The notes beneath the pieces are model-generated. The model did no database searches. It was given only the letters and a program-made list of their open reading frames with translations, and was not told the origin of the DNA. Below are positions 57,552 through 64,000 of a DNA stretch of 64,000 bases, piece by piece. The stretch is from positions 1-64,000 of the forward strand of contig PXRN01000034.1 in NCBI GenBank assembly GCA_003021045.1, in the 5' to 3' direction. A program made the position numbers and the translations under genes. This stretch comes from Halobacteriales archaeon QS_4_69_34 (GTDB taxonomy: Archaea; Halobacteriota; Halobacteria; Halobacteriales; Halococcaceae). Within the stretch, counting starts at the first letter, position 1; each line of letters starts with the position of its first letter.

Positions 57552-58403
57552 TCAGCGCTCGCGGCGGAGCGCGAGCAGCGCGAGCGCCGCGACGGCGGCG
57601 ATGGCGGCGATGGAGCCGAACCCGGGGCCGAACACGCCCGTTTCGCCGTCGCCGCCGTCTCCCGCGTCGTCACCGTCGTCGCCCGCGTCGCCGTCGCCCT
57701 CGCCGGTGGGGCCGTCACCGCCGTCGGCGGTGGTCGGCCCGCCGGCCGTCGCCGGCACGGCCGTCGTGGTCGCCCCCTCGGTCGCCGGACTCGGTTCGGC
57801 CGTCGCTTGGCCGTCCCCCCTGACGGTAACCTCGGCGATGTCGGCCACCCGTCCGTTCCCGGTGGTGTAGGGAACGTCCTCGGTACCCCCCATATCGACG
57901 AAGTCGAACTCGTCGTTCCCGTTGCCGTCGGTGTGGACCACCGCCGTCAGCGACTTCGAGTCGTTGAGTGGTCGGTCGATCTCGATTCGGATGTTGTCCG
58001 TCGTGCCCGGGGCGAGCGGGAACGAGTGCCCGACGATCCGCTCGGTCGCGTTGCCGCCCCGGGTCGGGTCGTAGATGGCGACGAACCCGCCCGCCGGGGC
58101 TGTCACCGAGGCGACCGTAACCGACTGGCCGCTGCTGGGCTGTTCCTCGAAGTTCACGGCGGCCGTGTCGCCGCCCGGCGTCGGCGTTCCGGTGGCGTTC
58201 CCGGTCCCACCGTCCACGTCGCTCGTGGTCGGGGCGACCGTCGTAGGCGGGGCGTCCTGTGCGCCGGTCGCGTTCGCAGTGGCGTTGGGCGACTCCTGGG
58301 CTACAGCCGGCCCGGCGGCGGGCGCGAGGGCGGCCGCCGTCCCCGCCCCACACACCAACAGGATCGAGAGGAGGGTGACGCCGACCGTCGTGGTCGTGGG
58401 CAT
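57552..58403 (-). CDS. PGF-CTERM surface protein with DUF7282-like domain
   Basis: The 283-residue protein has a signal peptide (about 1-35), a Thr/Asn-rich linker, one beta-domain (about 90-195; 'SVTVASVTAPAGGFVAIYDPTRG', 'IVGHSFPLAPGTTDNIRIEID', 'LTAVVHTDGNGNDEFDFVD'), an Asp/Gly tail, and the archaeosortase substrate motif 'PGFG' before a TM helix and 'RRER'. PGF-CTERM proteins are cleaved and lipid-attached by archaeosortase A. Two N-x-T sequons occur near 40-46. Function of the domain is unknown. Confidence 0.88.
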   Translation of the reverse strand: MPTTTTVGVTLLSILLVCGAGTAAALAPAAGPAVAQESPNATANATGAQDAPPTTVAPTTSDVDGGTGNATGTPTPGGDTAAVNFEEQPSSGQSVTVASVTAPAGGFVAIYDPTRGGNATERIVGHSFPLAPGTTDNIRIEIDRPLNDSKSLTAVVHTDGNGNDEFDFVDMGGTEDVPYTTGNGRVADIAEVTVRGDGQATAEPSPATEGATTTAVPATAGGPTTADGGDGPTGEGDGDAGDDGDDAGDGGDGETGVFGPGFGSIAAIAAVAALALLALRRER

Positions 58404-58570
58404 ACTGAACCCCGCTACAGAGTCGTCTCACATAACATCCCCGCATCGCACTCGACTCGGCCGACCGGACGACCCGCGTCCCGCTGCCATCCTCGTCTCT
58501 CATATCCCGATCCGTCGAGCCGCGGCGATCGACTTCGCCGGCGGACTGTGGCACGCGATCGACCCGCGGG

Positions 58571-58576
58571 CTTATG
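58571..58576 (+). promoter_or_regulatory. TATA-like element of ubaA
   Basis: CTTATG at 58571-58576 is 24-29 nt before the ATG at 58600, leaderless spacing. Confidence 0.45.
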
Positions 58577-58599
58577 CCCGCGCGCGGACAAGATCGGCC

Positions 58600-59436
58600 A
58601 TGGCGTCGCCCAGTCTCGACGCGACCCAGCTCGACCGGTACTCCCGGCACGTCATCATGGAGGAGGTCGGCCCCGCGGGTCAGGCGGCTCTGCTCGATTC
58701 GCGCGTGCTCGTCGTCGGCGCGGGTGGACTCGGCTCGCCGGCCATCCAGTACCTCGCGGCCGCGGGTGTCGGCGAGCTGGGCATCGCCGACGACGATACG
58801 GTCGAGCGGTCCAATCTCCAGCGCCAGACCGTCCACCGCGACGCCGACGTCGGCCGGCCGAAAGTCGAGAGCGCCGCCGCATTCGTCGCCCGGCTCAACC
58901 CCGACGTCGAGGTGAGAAGACACGAGCTCCGGGTCGGCCCCGAGAACGTCGCGTCCCTGCTCGCCGACTACGACCTCGTCGTCGACGGCTCGGACAACTT
59001 CCGGACGAGATACCTGCTCAACGACGCCTGCACGCTCGCCGGCGTGCCCTTCTCCCACGGCGCGGTCCACCGCTTCGAGGGGCAGGTGACGACGTTCTCC
59101 GGCGGTGCCGACGGCCCGTGCTACCGGTGTCCCTTCCCCGAAGCCCCGCCGCCGGGGACGATCGAGGACTGTGCGACCGCGGGCGTGCTCGGGGTCCTTC
59201 CCGGCACCGTGGGAGCGATCCAGGCGACCGAGGCGATCAAGCACCTCGTCGGAGTCGGCGATTCGCTCGACGGGCGGCTGCTCGTCTACGACGCGCTCGG
59301 GACGCGCTTCGAGGAGGTGCCCGTCCGGCGGGATCCTGACTGCCCGGTCTGTGGGGAGGGTGGCATCGACTCGGTCGCCGAGGTCGAGTACGCCGACACC
59401 TGTGCCGTCGCTGCCCCGGCCGATGCCGCGGACTGA
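58600..59436 (+). CDS. ubaA: E1-like SAMP-activating protein (ThiF/MoeB/HesA family)
   Basis: The ATG at 58600 gives 278 residues. The ATP-binding motif is 'VLVVGAGGLGSPAIQYLAAAG'; Arg/Asp/Asn around 'VERSNLQRQTVHRDADVGRPK' complete the adenylation site. Catalytic Cys is C191 in 'EDCATAGVLG', and zinc Cys pairs are C174/C177 ('CYRCPFP') and the 'CPVC' near the end. In haloarchaea this one E1 activates SAMP modifiers and also supports tRNA thiolation and molybdopterin synthesis. It is a single gene. Confidence 0.93.
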   Translation: MASPSLDATQLDRYSRHVIMEEVGPAGQAALLDSRVLVVGAGGLGSPAIQYLAAAGVGELGIADDDTVERSNLQRQTVHRDADVGRPKVESAAAFVARLNPDVEVRRHELRVGPENVASLLADYDLVVDGSDNFRTRYLLNDACTLAGVPFSHGAVHRFEGQVTTFSGGADGPCYRCPFPEAPPPGTIEDCATAGVLGVLPGTVGAIQATEAIKHLVGVGDSLDGRLLVYDALGTRFEEVPVRRDPDCPVCGEGGIDSVAEVEYADTCAVAAPADAAD

Positions 59437-59559
59437 CCGATTTCGACGGCGGACGACTGGATAGAGCGGTTCTCACTCACGCGAACGATGCTGTCACGCG
59501 GACTTGCCGACGAGGAAAGTTTCCCTGTCCGATCGGCGTCGTCCGTGCGGGAGTGACGA

Positions 59560-60273
59560 TCACCGCGCCTTTTCGAGCGCCGCCACCCACTGGTTCGGCG
59601 CGTCCTCGGGGCCGTATCTGACGCCGGCGACCTCCCACGACGTTCCGACCGTCGCCTCTCGGAGTCGGTCCGTGCTGAACAGCCGGAACAACAGCGTTCG
59701 CCCGACGGCTCCCTCGTACTCACAGTGGAAGACGCGGTACGCGAGACCGGACGCGGGGTCGTCACGGTACGCGAACGCGTCCGTCGTCGCCTCCTTTTCG
59801 GGGGCGTAGTTGTCGAGTATCGCGGTCGCGTCGGGCGTGGTGACAAACGCAAGGTCGCCGAGGAACTGCCTGACACCCGCCATCGATCCCGCGAGTCCCA
59901 TCTGCGTTCCGTTCGAGATCGCCGACCGAAACCGGTCGCGCTCGAAGTGATCGCGGAGCGAGAATATGTCAGCGAGGCGGGCGTCGTCCACCCCGCGGTC
60001 GCGCATCGTCTCGACGAGCGGTTCGCTCACCTCGATCGCGACCGTCTCGAACTGCCCTTGGAAGTGAAGTGAATCCCGACCCACGCCGGCACCCATGTCG
60101 AGGAGCGGCCCGTCCAGCCACGATTCGAACCAGTCGTCGGCCTCGTACTCGCCGAAGTACCACCTGTCGATCGCGTGTGTGCGCGTCTCCTCGCCGTCAC
60201 GATCGACGAGCGATTCTTCCCGTTCGCCGAGGTAGTGGTCGCGGATCGCGCGACCGAAGGGATCGGACGCCAT
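59560..60273 (-). CDS. class I SAM-methyltransferase-like protein
   Basis: The 237-residue protein has motif I 'GPLLDMGAGVGRDSLHFQG', then 'TVAIEVSEPLVETMRDRGVDDARLADIF', which fits a Rossmann methyltransferase. The remainder is not family-specific. The promoter is an AT-rich TATTTATTACA-like element (minus, about 60296-60304), 27 nt before the ATG at 60273. The local GC content is lower than in neighbours, hinting at a more recent arrival. The methylated substrate is unknown. Confidence 0.7.
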   Translation of the reverse strand: MASDPFGRAIRDHYLGEREESLVDRDGEETRTHAIDRWYFGEYEADDWFESWLDGPLLDMGAGVGRDSLHFQGQFETVAIEVSEPLVETMRDRGVDDARLADIFSLRDHFERDRFRSAISNGTQMGLAGSMAGVRQFLGDLAFVTTPDATAILDNYAPEKEATTDAFAYRDDPASGLAYRVFHCEYEGAVGRTLLFRLFSTDRLREATVGTSWEVAGVRYGPEDAPNQWVAALEKAR

Positions 60274-60442
60274 ATCGTGCTATCACACCACAATTGTAAT
60301 AAATCTGTAGTGGTACTGTTTAGCATTCGCCCCATCCCCGTTTCGCTCGTCAGTCGCCCCCGAGCCGGTCGGTGGGTGACGGTCCTCCGATACGCTCTGC
60401 CGGACACGCACGCGCTCGCCGACGGCGGCGAACCCGGCCCGG

Positions 60443-61468
60443 TCACGACTCGACCGACTCGGCTCGCCGTTTGGACAGCGACTGCACGACGGCCGGGGAC
60501 GGTCGCTCGAAGGTGTCGGGCCGGACGAGGCCGGCGAGGTGTTCGAGCGAGTCCACCAGCCGCGGCCCGGGCCGATTCAGGTAGTCGTGGCCGTCGATCG
60601 CGTAGGCGCGGCCCGCCCGCACCGCCGTCAGGTCCGACCAACCCGGTCGGTCGGTGAGGTCCGTGAGGTTCTCGTCTACCTGTTCAAGGTCGAACCCACA
60701 GGGCGCGACGACGAACACCTCGGGATCGTACTCGCGGACGTCGGCCCACTCGATCGGGCGCGAGGGTTCGTCGGGCCCGTTCAGCCCGTGGGAGCCGCCG
60801 ACGCGCTCGACCATCCCCGGCACCCAGTGACCGGCGACCATCACGGGATCTATCCAATCGAGGACCGCCACCCGTGGTCGACCCTCGGCCGTCGCTGTGG
60901 TCTCGGGGGTCGTCGCTGGGGATCCGGCGGCCTCCGTCGTCGCGGCTGCGCCGGCGGTTTCACCGCCCGGCGTCCCGTCCTCCGCGGCGGCCGCGGCCCG
61001 CTCCTCGACCCGCTCGACGCGCCCGCGCAGGTCGGCGACGAGCCCGGCGGCGCGCTCGGCTCGACCGGTGGCCTCGCCGATCCGGCGTACGTCCTCGAAG
61101 ACGTCTTCTACACTGTGGGGATCGGTCGTGAGCACCGCGCAGTCGAGGCCGAGACGGTCGATCGCCTCCCGGACGAGCACCGAGTCGACCGCACAGACTT
61201 CACAGACGCCCTGGGTTATCACGAGGTCAGGGTCCAGCGCCTTGAGGGTCGCGAGGTCGATCTCGTAGACGCCGTCTGCGCGCTCGGCCTCTAGGACCTG
61301 ACGATCGATCTCGGCGCTCGACGCCGACGCGTCGACGTGCGAGCGGTTCATCGCGGGCACGTCCGCCGCGGCGGACGGGTGGTCGCACTCGTGGGAGACG
61401 CCGACGGGCTCGATCCCGAGCGCGTAAACGATCTCCGTCGCCGAGGGCAGAAGCGAGACGACACGCAT
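60443..61468 (-). CDS. btuF: cobalamin-binding/BtuF-like protein
   Basis: The ATG at 61468 gives 341 residues, beginning 'MRVVSLLPSATEIVYALGIEPVGVSHECDHP' with no signal peptide, and so cytoplasmic, unlike typical BtuF. 'DPDLVITQGVCEVCAV', 'EVFVVAPCGFDLEQ', and 'AIDGHDYLNRPGPRLVDSLEHLAGLVRP' are typical of vitamin-B12 periplasmic-binding-type proteins. The Ala/Thr/Gly insertion (about 154-190) lies in the linker. Whether it is a soluble cobamide carrier or an export-independent transport partner is unclear; no Btu genes are adjacent. Confidence 0.78.
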   Translation of the reverse strand: MRVVSLLPSATEIVYALGIEPVGVSHECDHPSAAADVPAMNRSHVDASASSAEIDRQVLEAERADGVYEIDLATLKALDPDLVITQGVCEVCAVDSVLVREAIDRLGLDCAVLTTDPHSVEDVFEDVRRIGEATGRAERAAGLVADLRGRVERVEERAAAAAEDGTPGGETAGAAATTEAAGSPATTPETTATAEGRPRVAVLDWIDPVMVAGHWVPGMVERVGGSHGLNGPDEPSRPIEWADVREYDPEVFVVAPCGFDLEQVDENLTDLTDRPGWSDLTAVRAGRAYAIDGHDYLNRPGPRLVDSLEHLAGLVRPDTFERPSPAVVQSLSKRRAESVES

Positions 61469-61912
61469 ACCTCCGCTACGCGTCGCGGCGCTAAACGCTT
61501 GGGGCGGCGTCCCCGGACGAGGCGTGATCCAGTCGCACGTCTCGTCTCCCCGGTCAGCCCGTTCGTTTCGTGGTCGGCCGATCGACCGGAGCGACGCCGA
61601 CGGCAACTGCCGATGCACACGAGAGACCGCACCGCGACCGCCGCTGCACCGACCGCGGCCACACCGCAGCCACGACCCTCCCCAGCCGATTCCCGCGCTC
61701 GGGCCACCGCACAGCGATCGCACCGCCGGCTCTCGCGCGCCCATCGCTCGCGCGAGGCAAGTCGCCTACCCGTGCCGGGCGCGAGCACGCGACTCGCGAG
61801 CGCGCCGACCGCCCCGGGAGCCGGCCCACGTCCCCTCTCTCTGCTGTCGCCCCATCCTCCGTCGCCGGACGGCACGCGACGGGCCCTTGGTGCTTGCGCA
61901 CCGAGCGTGGGC
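61469..61912. other. intergenic region with a dispersed-repeat copy
   Basis: 444 bp without a supported gene. Bases 61611-61760 are copy B of the repeat seen at 33426-33560; the remainder is featureless GC-rich sequence. Confidence 0.4.
61611..61760 (+). repeat. dispersed intergenic repeat, copy B
   Basis: Starts CGATGCACACGAGAG, has CCACGACCCTCCCC at 61670-61683 followed by AGCCGA, then CGCACCGCCGGCTCTCGCG. It shares these anchors with copy A at 33426-33560, in the same order and orientation but with a longer middle. Confidence 0.6.
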
Positions 61913-62519
61913 ATGGGCCAGACGACCGAGAGGACCTATCGCGTCCTCGCCAGTACGCGCGGCCGAGGAGTGGCTCCTGCTCGACGTCGGGACGGCCGAC
62001 CCGACCTACGTCCCGGCGACGGGCTACGCGGGCGACCTCGCCGAGACGGTCGCCGAACTCCGGCCCGGCAACCGGATCACGGCGACGCTGTCGTGGGAGG
62101 CCGGGACGCCGCGCTTCGCGGCCCTCGCTATCGAGACGCGCACGGAGATCGACTTCTTCGACGGCGCGACGGGGATCTTCGAGGCCGGGCGCGAGACGGC
62201 GGCGGCCCGCCGGAGCGGCGAGGGGATGAACTCGCGGGTGCTGCGTGGCACCGACGGCGGGGAGATCGGCGTCGTCTACACGTTCGCCACACAGCCCGGC
62301 GCGCGCGACCTCTTCGCGGAGTTCCGGGACGGCGTCCGACCGCTGGAGCCGCTGATCGAGCGTCTCGGACGGGACGCGGAGCCACCCTACGGCATCTCCG
62401 TGATCCGGCCCGCCGACGAGCCGTTCGTGCTCGTCTGCCTGGCGCTCGATCCGGACGGGCTACTCGCCGAGACGATCCGGGACACCTACGAGCGATCGCA
62501 TGTCGTCGCGGGATCATAG
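61913..62519 (+). pseudogene. haloarchaeal conserved protein with N-terminal frameshift (DUF6663-like)
   Basis: From the ATG at 61913 the frame reads 'MGQTTERTYRVLAST' and then degrades; the +1 frame continues as 'RAAEEWLLLDVGTADPTYVP', 'YAGDLAETVAELRPGNRITA', ending at 62519. Joined near 61950 they give about 200 residues that resemble a conserved haloarchaeal family (DUF6663-like). The second part has no usable start codon nearby. One extra base, by mutation or sequencing error, explains it. No function is known. Confidence 0.5.
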
Positions 62520-62633
62520 GTCGACGCCTGGCGGGCAGTGGTGACGGTACACGACAGCGAACACCGTGGAACAGCAGCGACGTCGTGAACGACGGTACGT
62601 CGGCGACACCGACCCGGCCACGCCGACGGGTGG

Positions 62634-62640
62634 TTTATAC
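62634..62640 (+). promoter_or_regulatory. TATA box of the small gene at 62665
   Basis: TTTATAC at 62634-62640 lies about 28 nt before the ATG at 62665, confirming this start (leaderless). Confidence 0.6.
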
Positions 62641-62664
62641 GACGGGACGACCAATCGAGGGGCG

Positions 62665-62955
62665 ATGCTCGACGAGGCAGACCGGCGCGACCTCGAAAAT
62701 CTCCGGCTCCGGCTCCGGGTGCTGAGCGGACGGCACAAGCTCGCCGCCATCGAGAACGCCGAGGCGTGGGAGGACGCCCGTGTGACCGAGGCCGAGGGGA
62801 AGTCGGTTGCCTACGGCACCGCAGCCGACCACGTGGCCGCCCTGCTCGACGGCGAGTACGAGCGCCGCGGCGTCGACGAACTGATCGCCGAGCTCCCCGA
62901 GCAGTGGAACCTCAACCTGCTGCGCTACGCCGCCCACACCGAGCGCGAGGAGTGA
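62665..62955 (+). CDS. small haloarchaeal protein of unknown function
   Basis: The 96-residue protein is soluble, helical and acidic: 'DLENLRLRLRVLSGRHKLAAIENAEAWEDARVTEAEGKSVAYGTAADHVAALLDGEYERRGVDELIAELPEQWNLNLLRYAAH'. No signal, TM or cysteine is present. A strong TATA box at leaderless spacing supports expression. I recognise no domain with a function. Confidence 0.75.
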   Translation: MLDEADRRDLENLRLRLRVLSGRHKLAAIENAEAWEDARVTEAEGKSVAYGTAADHVAALLDGEYERRGVDELIAELPEQWNLNLLRYAAHTEREE

Positions 62956-63045
62956 GCACGGGGTGGTCCACGGTGAGAGGGAAAGAAGGGACGACGGACA
63001 CGACCGTGAAAACCGATGGCACGCGGCGTCGCCCGTCCGAGTGCC

Positions 63046-63051
63046 TTATAG
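63046..63051 (+). promoter_or_regulatory. TATA-like element of the terminal lipoprotein
   Basis: TTATAG at 63046-63051, about 39 nt before the ATG at 63090, longer than usual and implying a short leader. Confidence 0.35.
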
Positions 63052-63089
63052 ATCTTCGCGGCCTCGACGCGACGAGCCGCGAGCCTAGC

Positions 63090-64000
63090 ATGAACAGCAG
63101 GAGACGGTTCCTTCGGGCGGCGATCGCCGGCGCGGCGACCGGTCTCGCGGGCTGTAGCGGCCTCGGATCCCGCCCCCGTTCGGCGGACGGAACCGCGACT
63201 GACGCCCGCACGCAGCCGGAGACCGATCCCGAGACCGACGCGCCGGATCCGACGACCGATGCCGACCGGACGGCGACCGAGCGGGCCCCGGCCGACGGGC
63301 TCGCGTACTACTCGCCGGCCGCGGACCTTCGAAACTACGGGAAGCTGGTCAGGACGAGAAAACGTGCGGCGCTTCGGAGTGTCCTCTCGGTTCCCGCGGC
63401 CGCACAGTCGGTGCTCGGGGCGGTTTCGTCGACGGCCTACCACCGCATCTTCGAGGGTATCGACTTCGTCGAGATCCTCGCGCCCCACGAGATGGAGGTC
63501 GTCGCCTCCGGGACCGGGGACGAACCCGGACTCGACGATCCCACCGCGATCGCCGAGGAGTACGTGATCCGCTACCGGGACATCGCGCGGATCCGGGGGC
63601 TGGTCGACCGGGAGACCGACAAGCTGCTGCGAGTCGAGTTCGGCGAGCACGAGCCCCACACCATCACGTGGAACTACGACGAGCTGGGCATCGACCTCAC
63701 GCCGGCGCGGATCTCGCTCGAAGACCCCCGCGTCCGGGACGTGCTCGCGGACGTCGACTGGTACGTAGCGGCCTCGGGCCAGTCGGTCTATGCGGGCTAC
63801 TCTGAGGAGTACCCGATCGACTCGCTCTCGCTGGCGTGGTTCAACTGGAACGACCGGCAGGGGGAGTTCGTCTCGCTGCACACCGTCCTCGACGCCGACC
63901 GGCGGGAGGTCCTCGGGGCGTACACGCCGCGGCGATCGACGCCACAGCCGCTCACGGCGGTCGTCGCCGACGTGCGGGGAGAGCCCGAACCGGCGGGGTA
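63090..64000 (+). CDS. Tat-secreted lipoprotein, 3' part outside the window
   Basis: The ATG at 63090 opens a frame that runs off the window end after 303 codons. It starts with the Tat motif 'SRRRFLRAA' and lipobox 'LAGC' (Cys 22), then a Thr/Asp-rich linker to about residue 65. The rest is a globular alpha/beta domain without recognised family: 'LAYYSPAADLRNYGKLVRTR', 'HRIFEGIDFVEILAPHEMEV', 'VLADVDWYVAASGQSVYAGY', 'SLSLAWFNWNDRQGEFV'. Such haloarchaeal lipoproteins often have no assigned function. Confidence 0.8.
   Translation, partial: MNSRRRFLRAAIAGAATGLAGCSGLGSRPRSADGTATDARTQPETDPETDAPDPTTDADRTATERAPADGLAYYSPAADLRNYGKLVRTRKRAALRSVLSVPAAAQSVLGAVSSTAYHRIFEGIDFVEILAPHEMEVVASGTGDEPGLDDPTAIAEEYVIRYRDIARIRGLVDRETDKLLRVEFGEHEPHTITWNYDELGIDLTPARISLEDPRVRDVLADVDWYVAASGQSVYAGYSEEYPIDSLSLAWFNWNDRQGEFVSLHTVLDADRREVLGAYTPRRSTPQPLTAVVADVRGEPEPAG

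Overview
The window is chromosomal DNA of a haloarchaeon (class Halobacteria). It is very GC-rich, its proteins are strongly acidic, and the lineage markers are consistent: an archaeal RLI/ABCE1, a fused double histone, an archaeal CCA-adding enzyme, archaemetzincin, UPF0146, an F420:NADP reductase, a PGF-CTERM surface protein, Tat lipoproteins, UbaA, haloarchaeal TATA boxes about 26-30 nt upstream of start codons (leaderless mRNAs), and a bacterial-type LigA and UvrB/UvrC. The genus cannot be fixed from the sequence alone.

Layout. 1-3.5 kb: a truncated KaiC-like fragment, then a response regulator - HEAT-repeat membrane protein - processive GT2 glycosyltransferase operon. 3.8-12 kb: single housekeeping genes (VOC protein, methyltransferases, family-4 uracil-DNA glycosylase, APH-fold kinase, M24 peptidase, thiolase). 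11.9-16 kb: a thiBPQ-like ABC transporter operon with two GTGA overlaps, followed by a dockerin-like remnant. 16.3-27.7 kb: IleRS, PRPP synthase-like protein, a frameshifted small membrane protein, a beta-propeller protein, F420:NADP reductase, a HAD hydrolase coupled to UPF0146, archaemetzincin, and RLI/ABCE1 with an EMC6-like membrane protein. 27.8-45 kb: a wHTH regulator, two MFS carriers, UvrB, UvrC, LigA, an aminotransferase, a CBS protein, an ABC-2 exporter, an unusual surface pair (heptad-repeat lipoprotein plus a thrombospondin-type-3/TM/wHTH protein), and a geranylgeranyl-reductase-family protein. 45-52.6 kb: an RPA - double histone - histone-deacetylase-family cluster, the CCA enzyme, tRNA-Asn(GTT), an enoyl-CoA hydratase, a CAT-anticodon tRNA (probably tRNA-Ile2), a TRAM protein and MsrB. 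52.6-64 kb: a gene-poor stretch with an orphan inverted repeat and a decayed secreted-protein ORF, then AlaX, a TetR regulator with a DrrAB-type exporter, a PGF-CTERM protein, UbaA, a methyltransferase-like protein, a BtuF-like protein, a frameshifted conserved gene, a small unknown gene, and a Tat lipoprotein cut by the window end.

Themes. Adjacent genes in operons repeatedly share a GTGA or ATGA stop/start overlap, which implies translational coupling. Many essential enzymes (IleRS, LigA, RPA, CCA enzyme, UvrC, PRPP synthase, BtuF, AlaX, enoyl-CoA hydratase) carry Ala/Gly/Asp/Thr-rich low-complexity insertions in presumed surface loops. No complete mobile element, CRISPR array or rRNA was seen. 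The most distinctive items are the chromatin cluster (RPA, histone, deacetylase), the one-component membrane regulator with a calcium-type extracellular domain, the 10-bp phased repeats in front of the heptad lipoprotein, a two-copy dispersed intergenic repeat (about 33.43 kb and 61.61 kb), and two apparent frameshifts.
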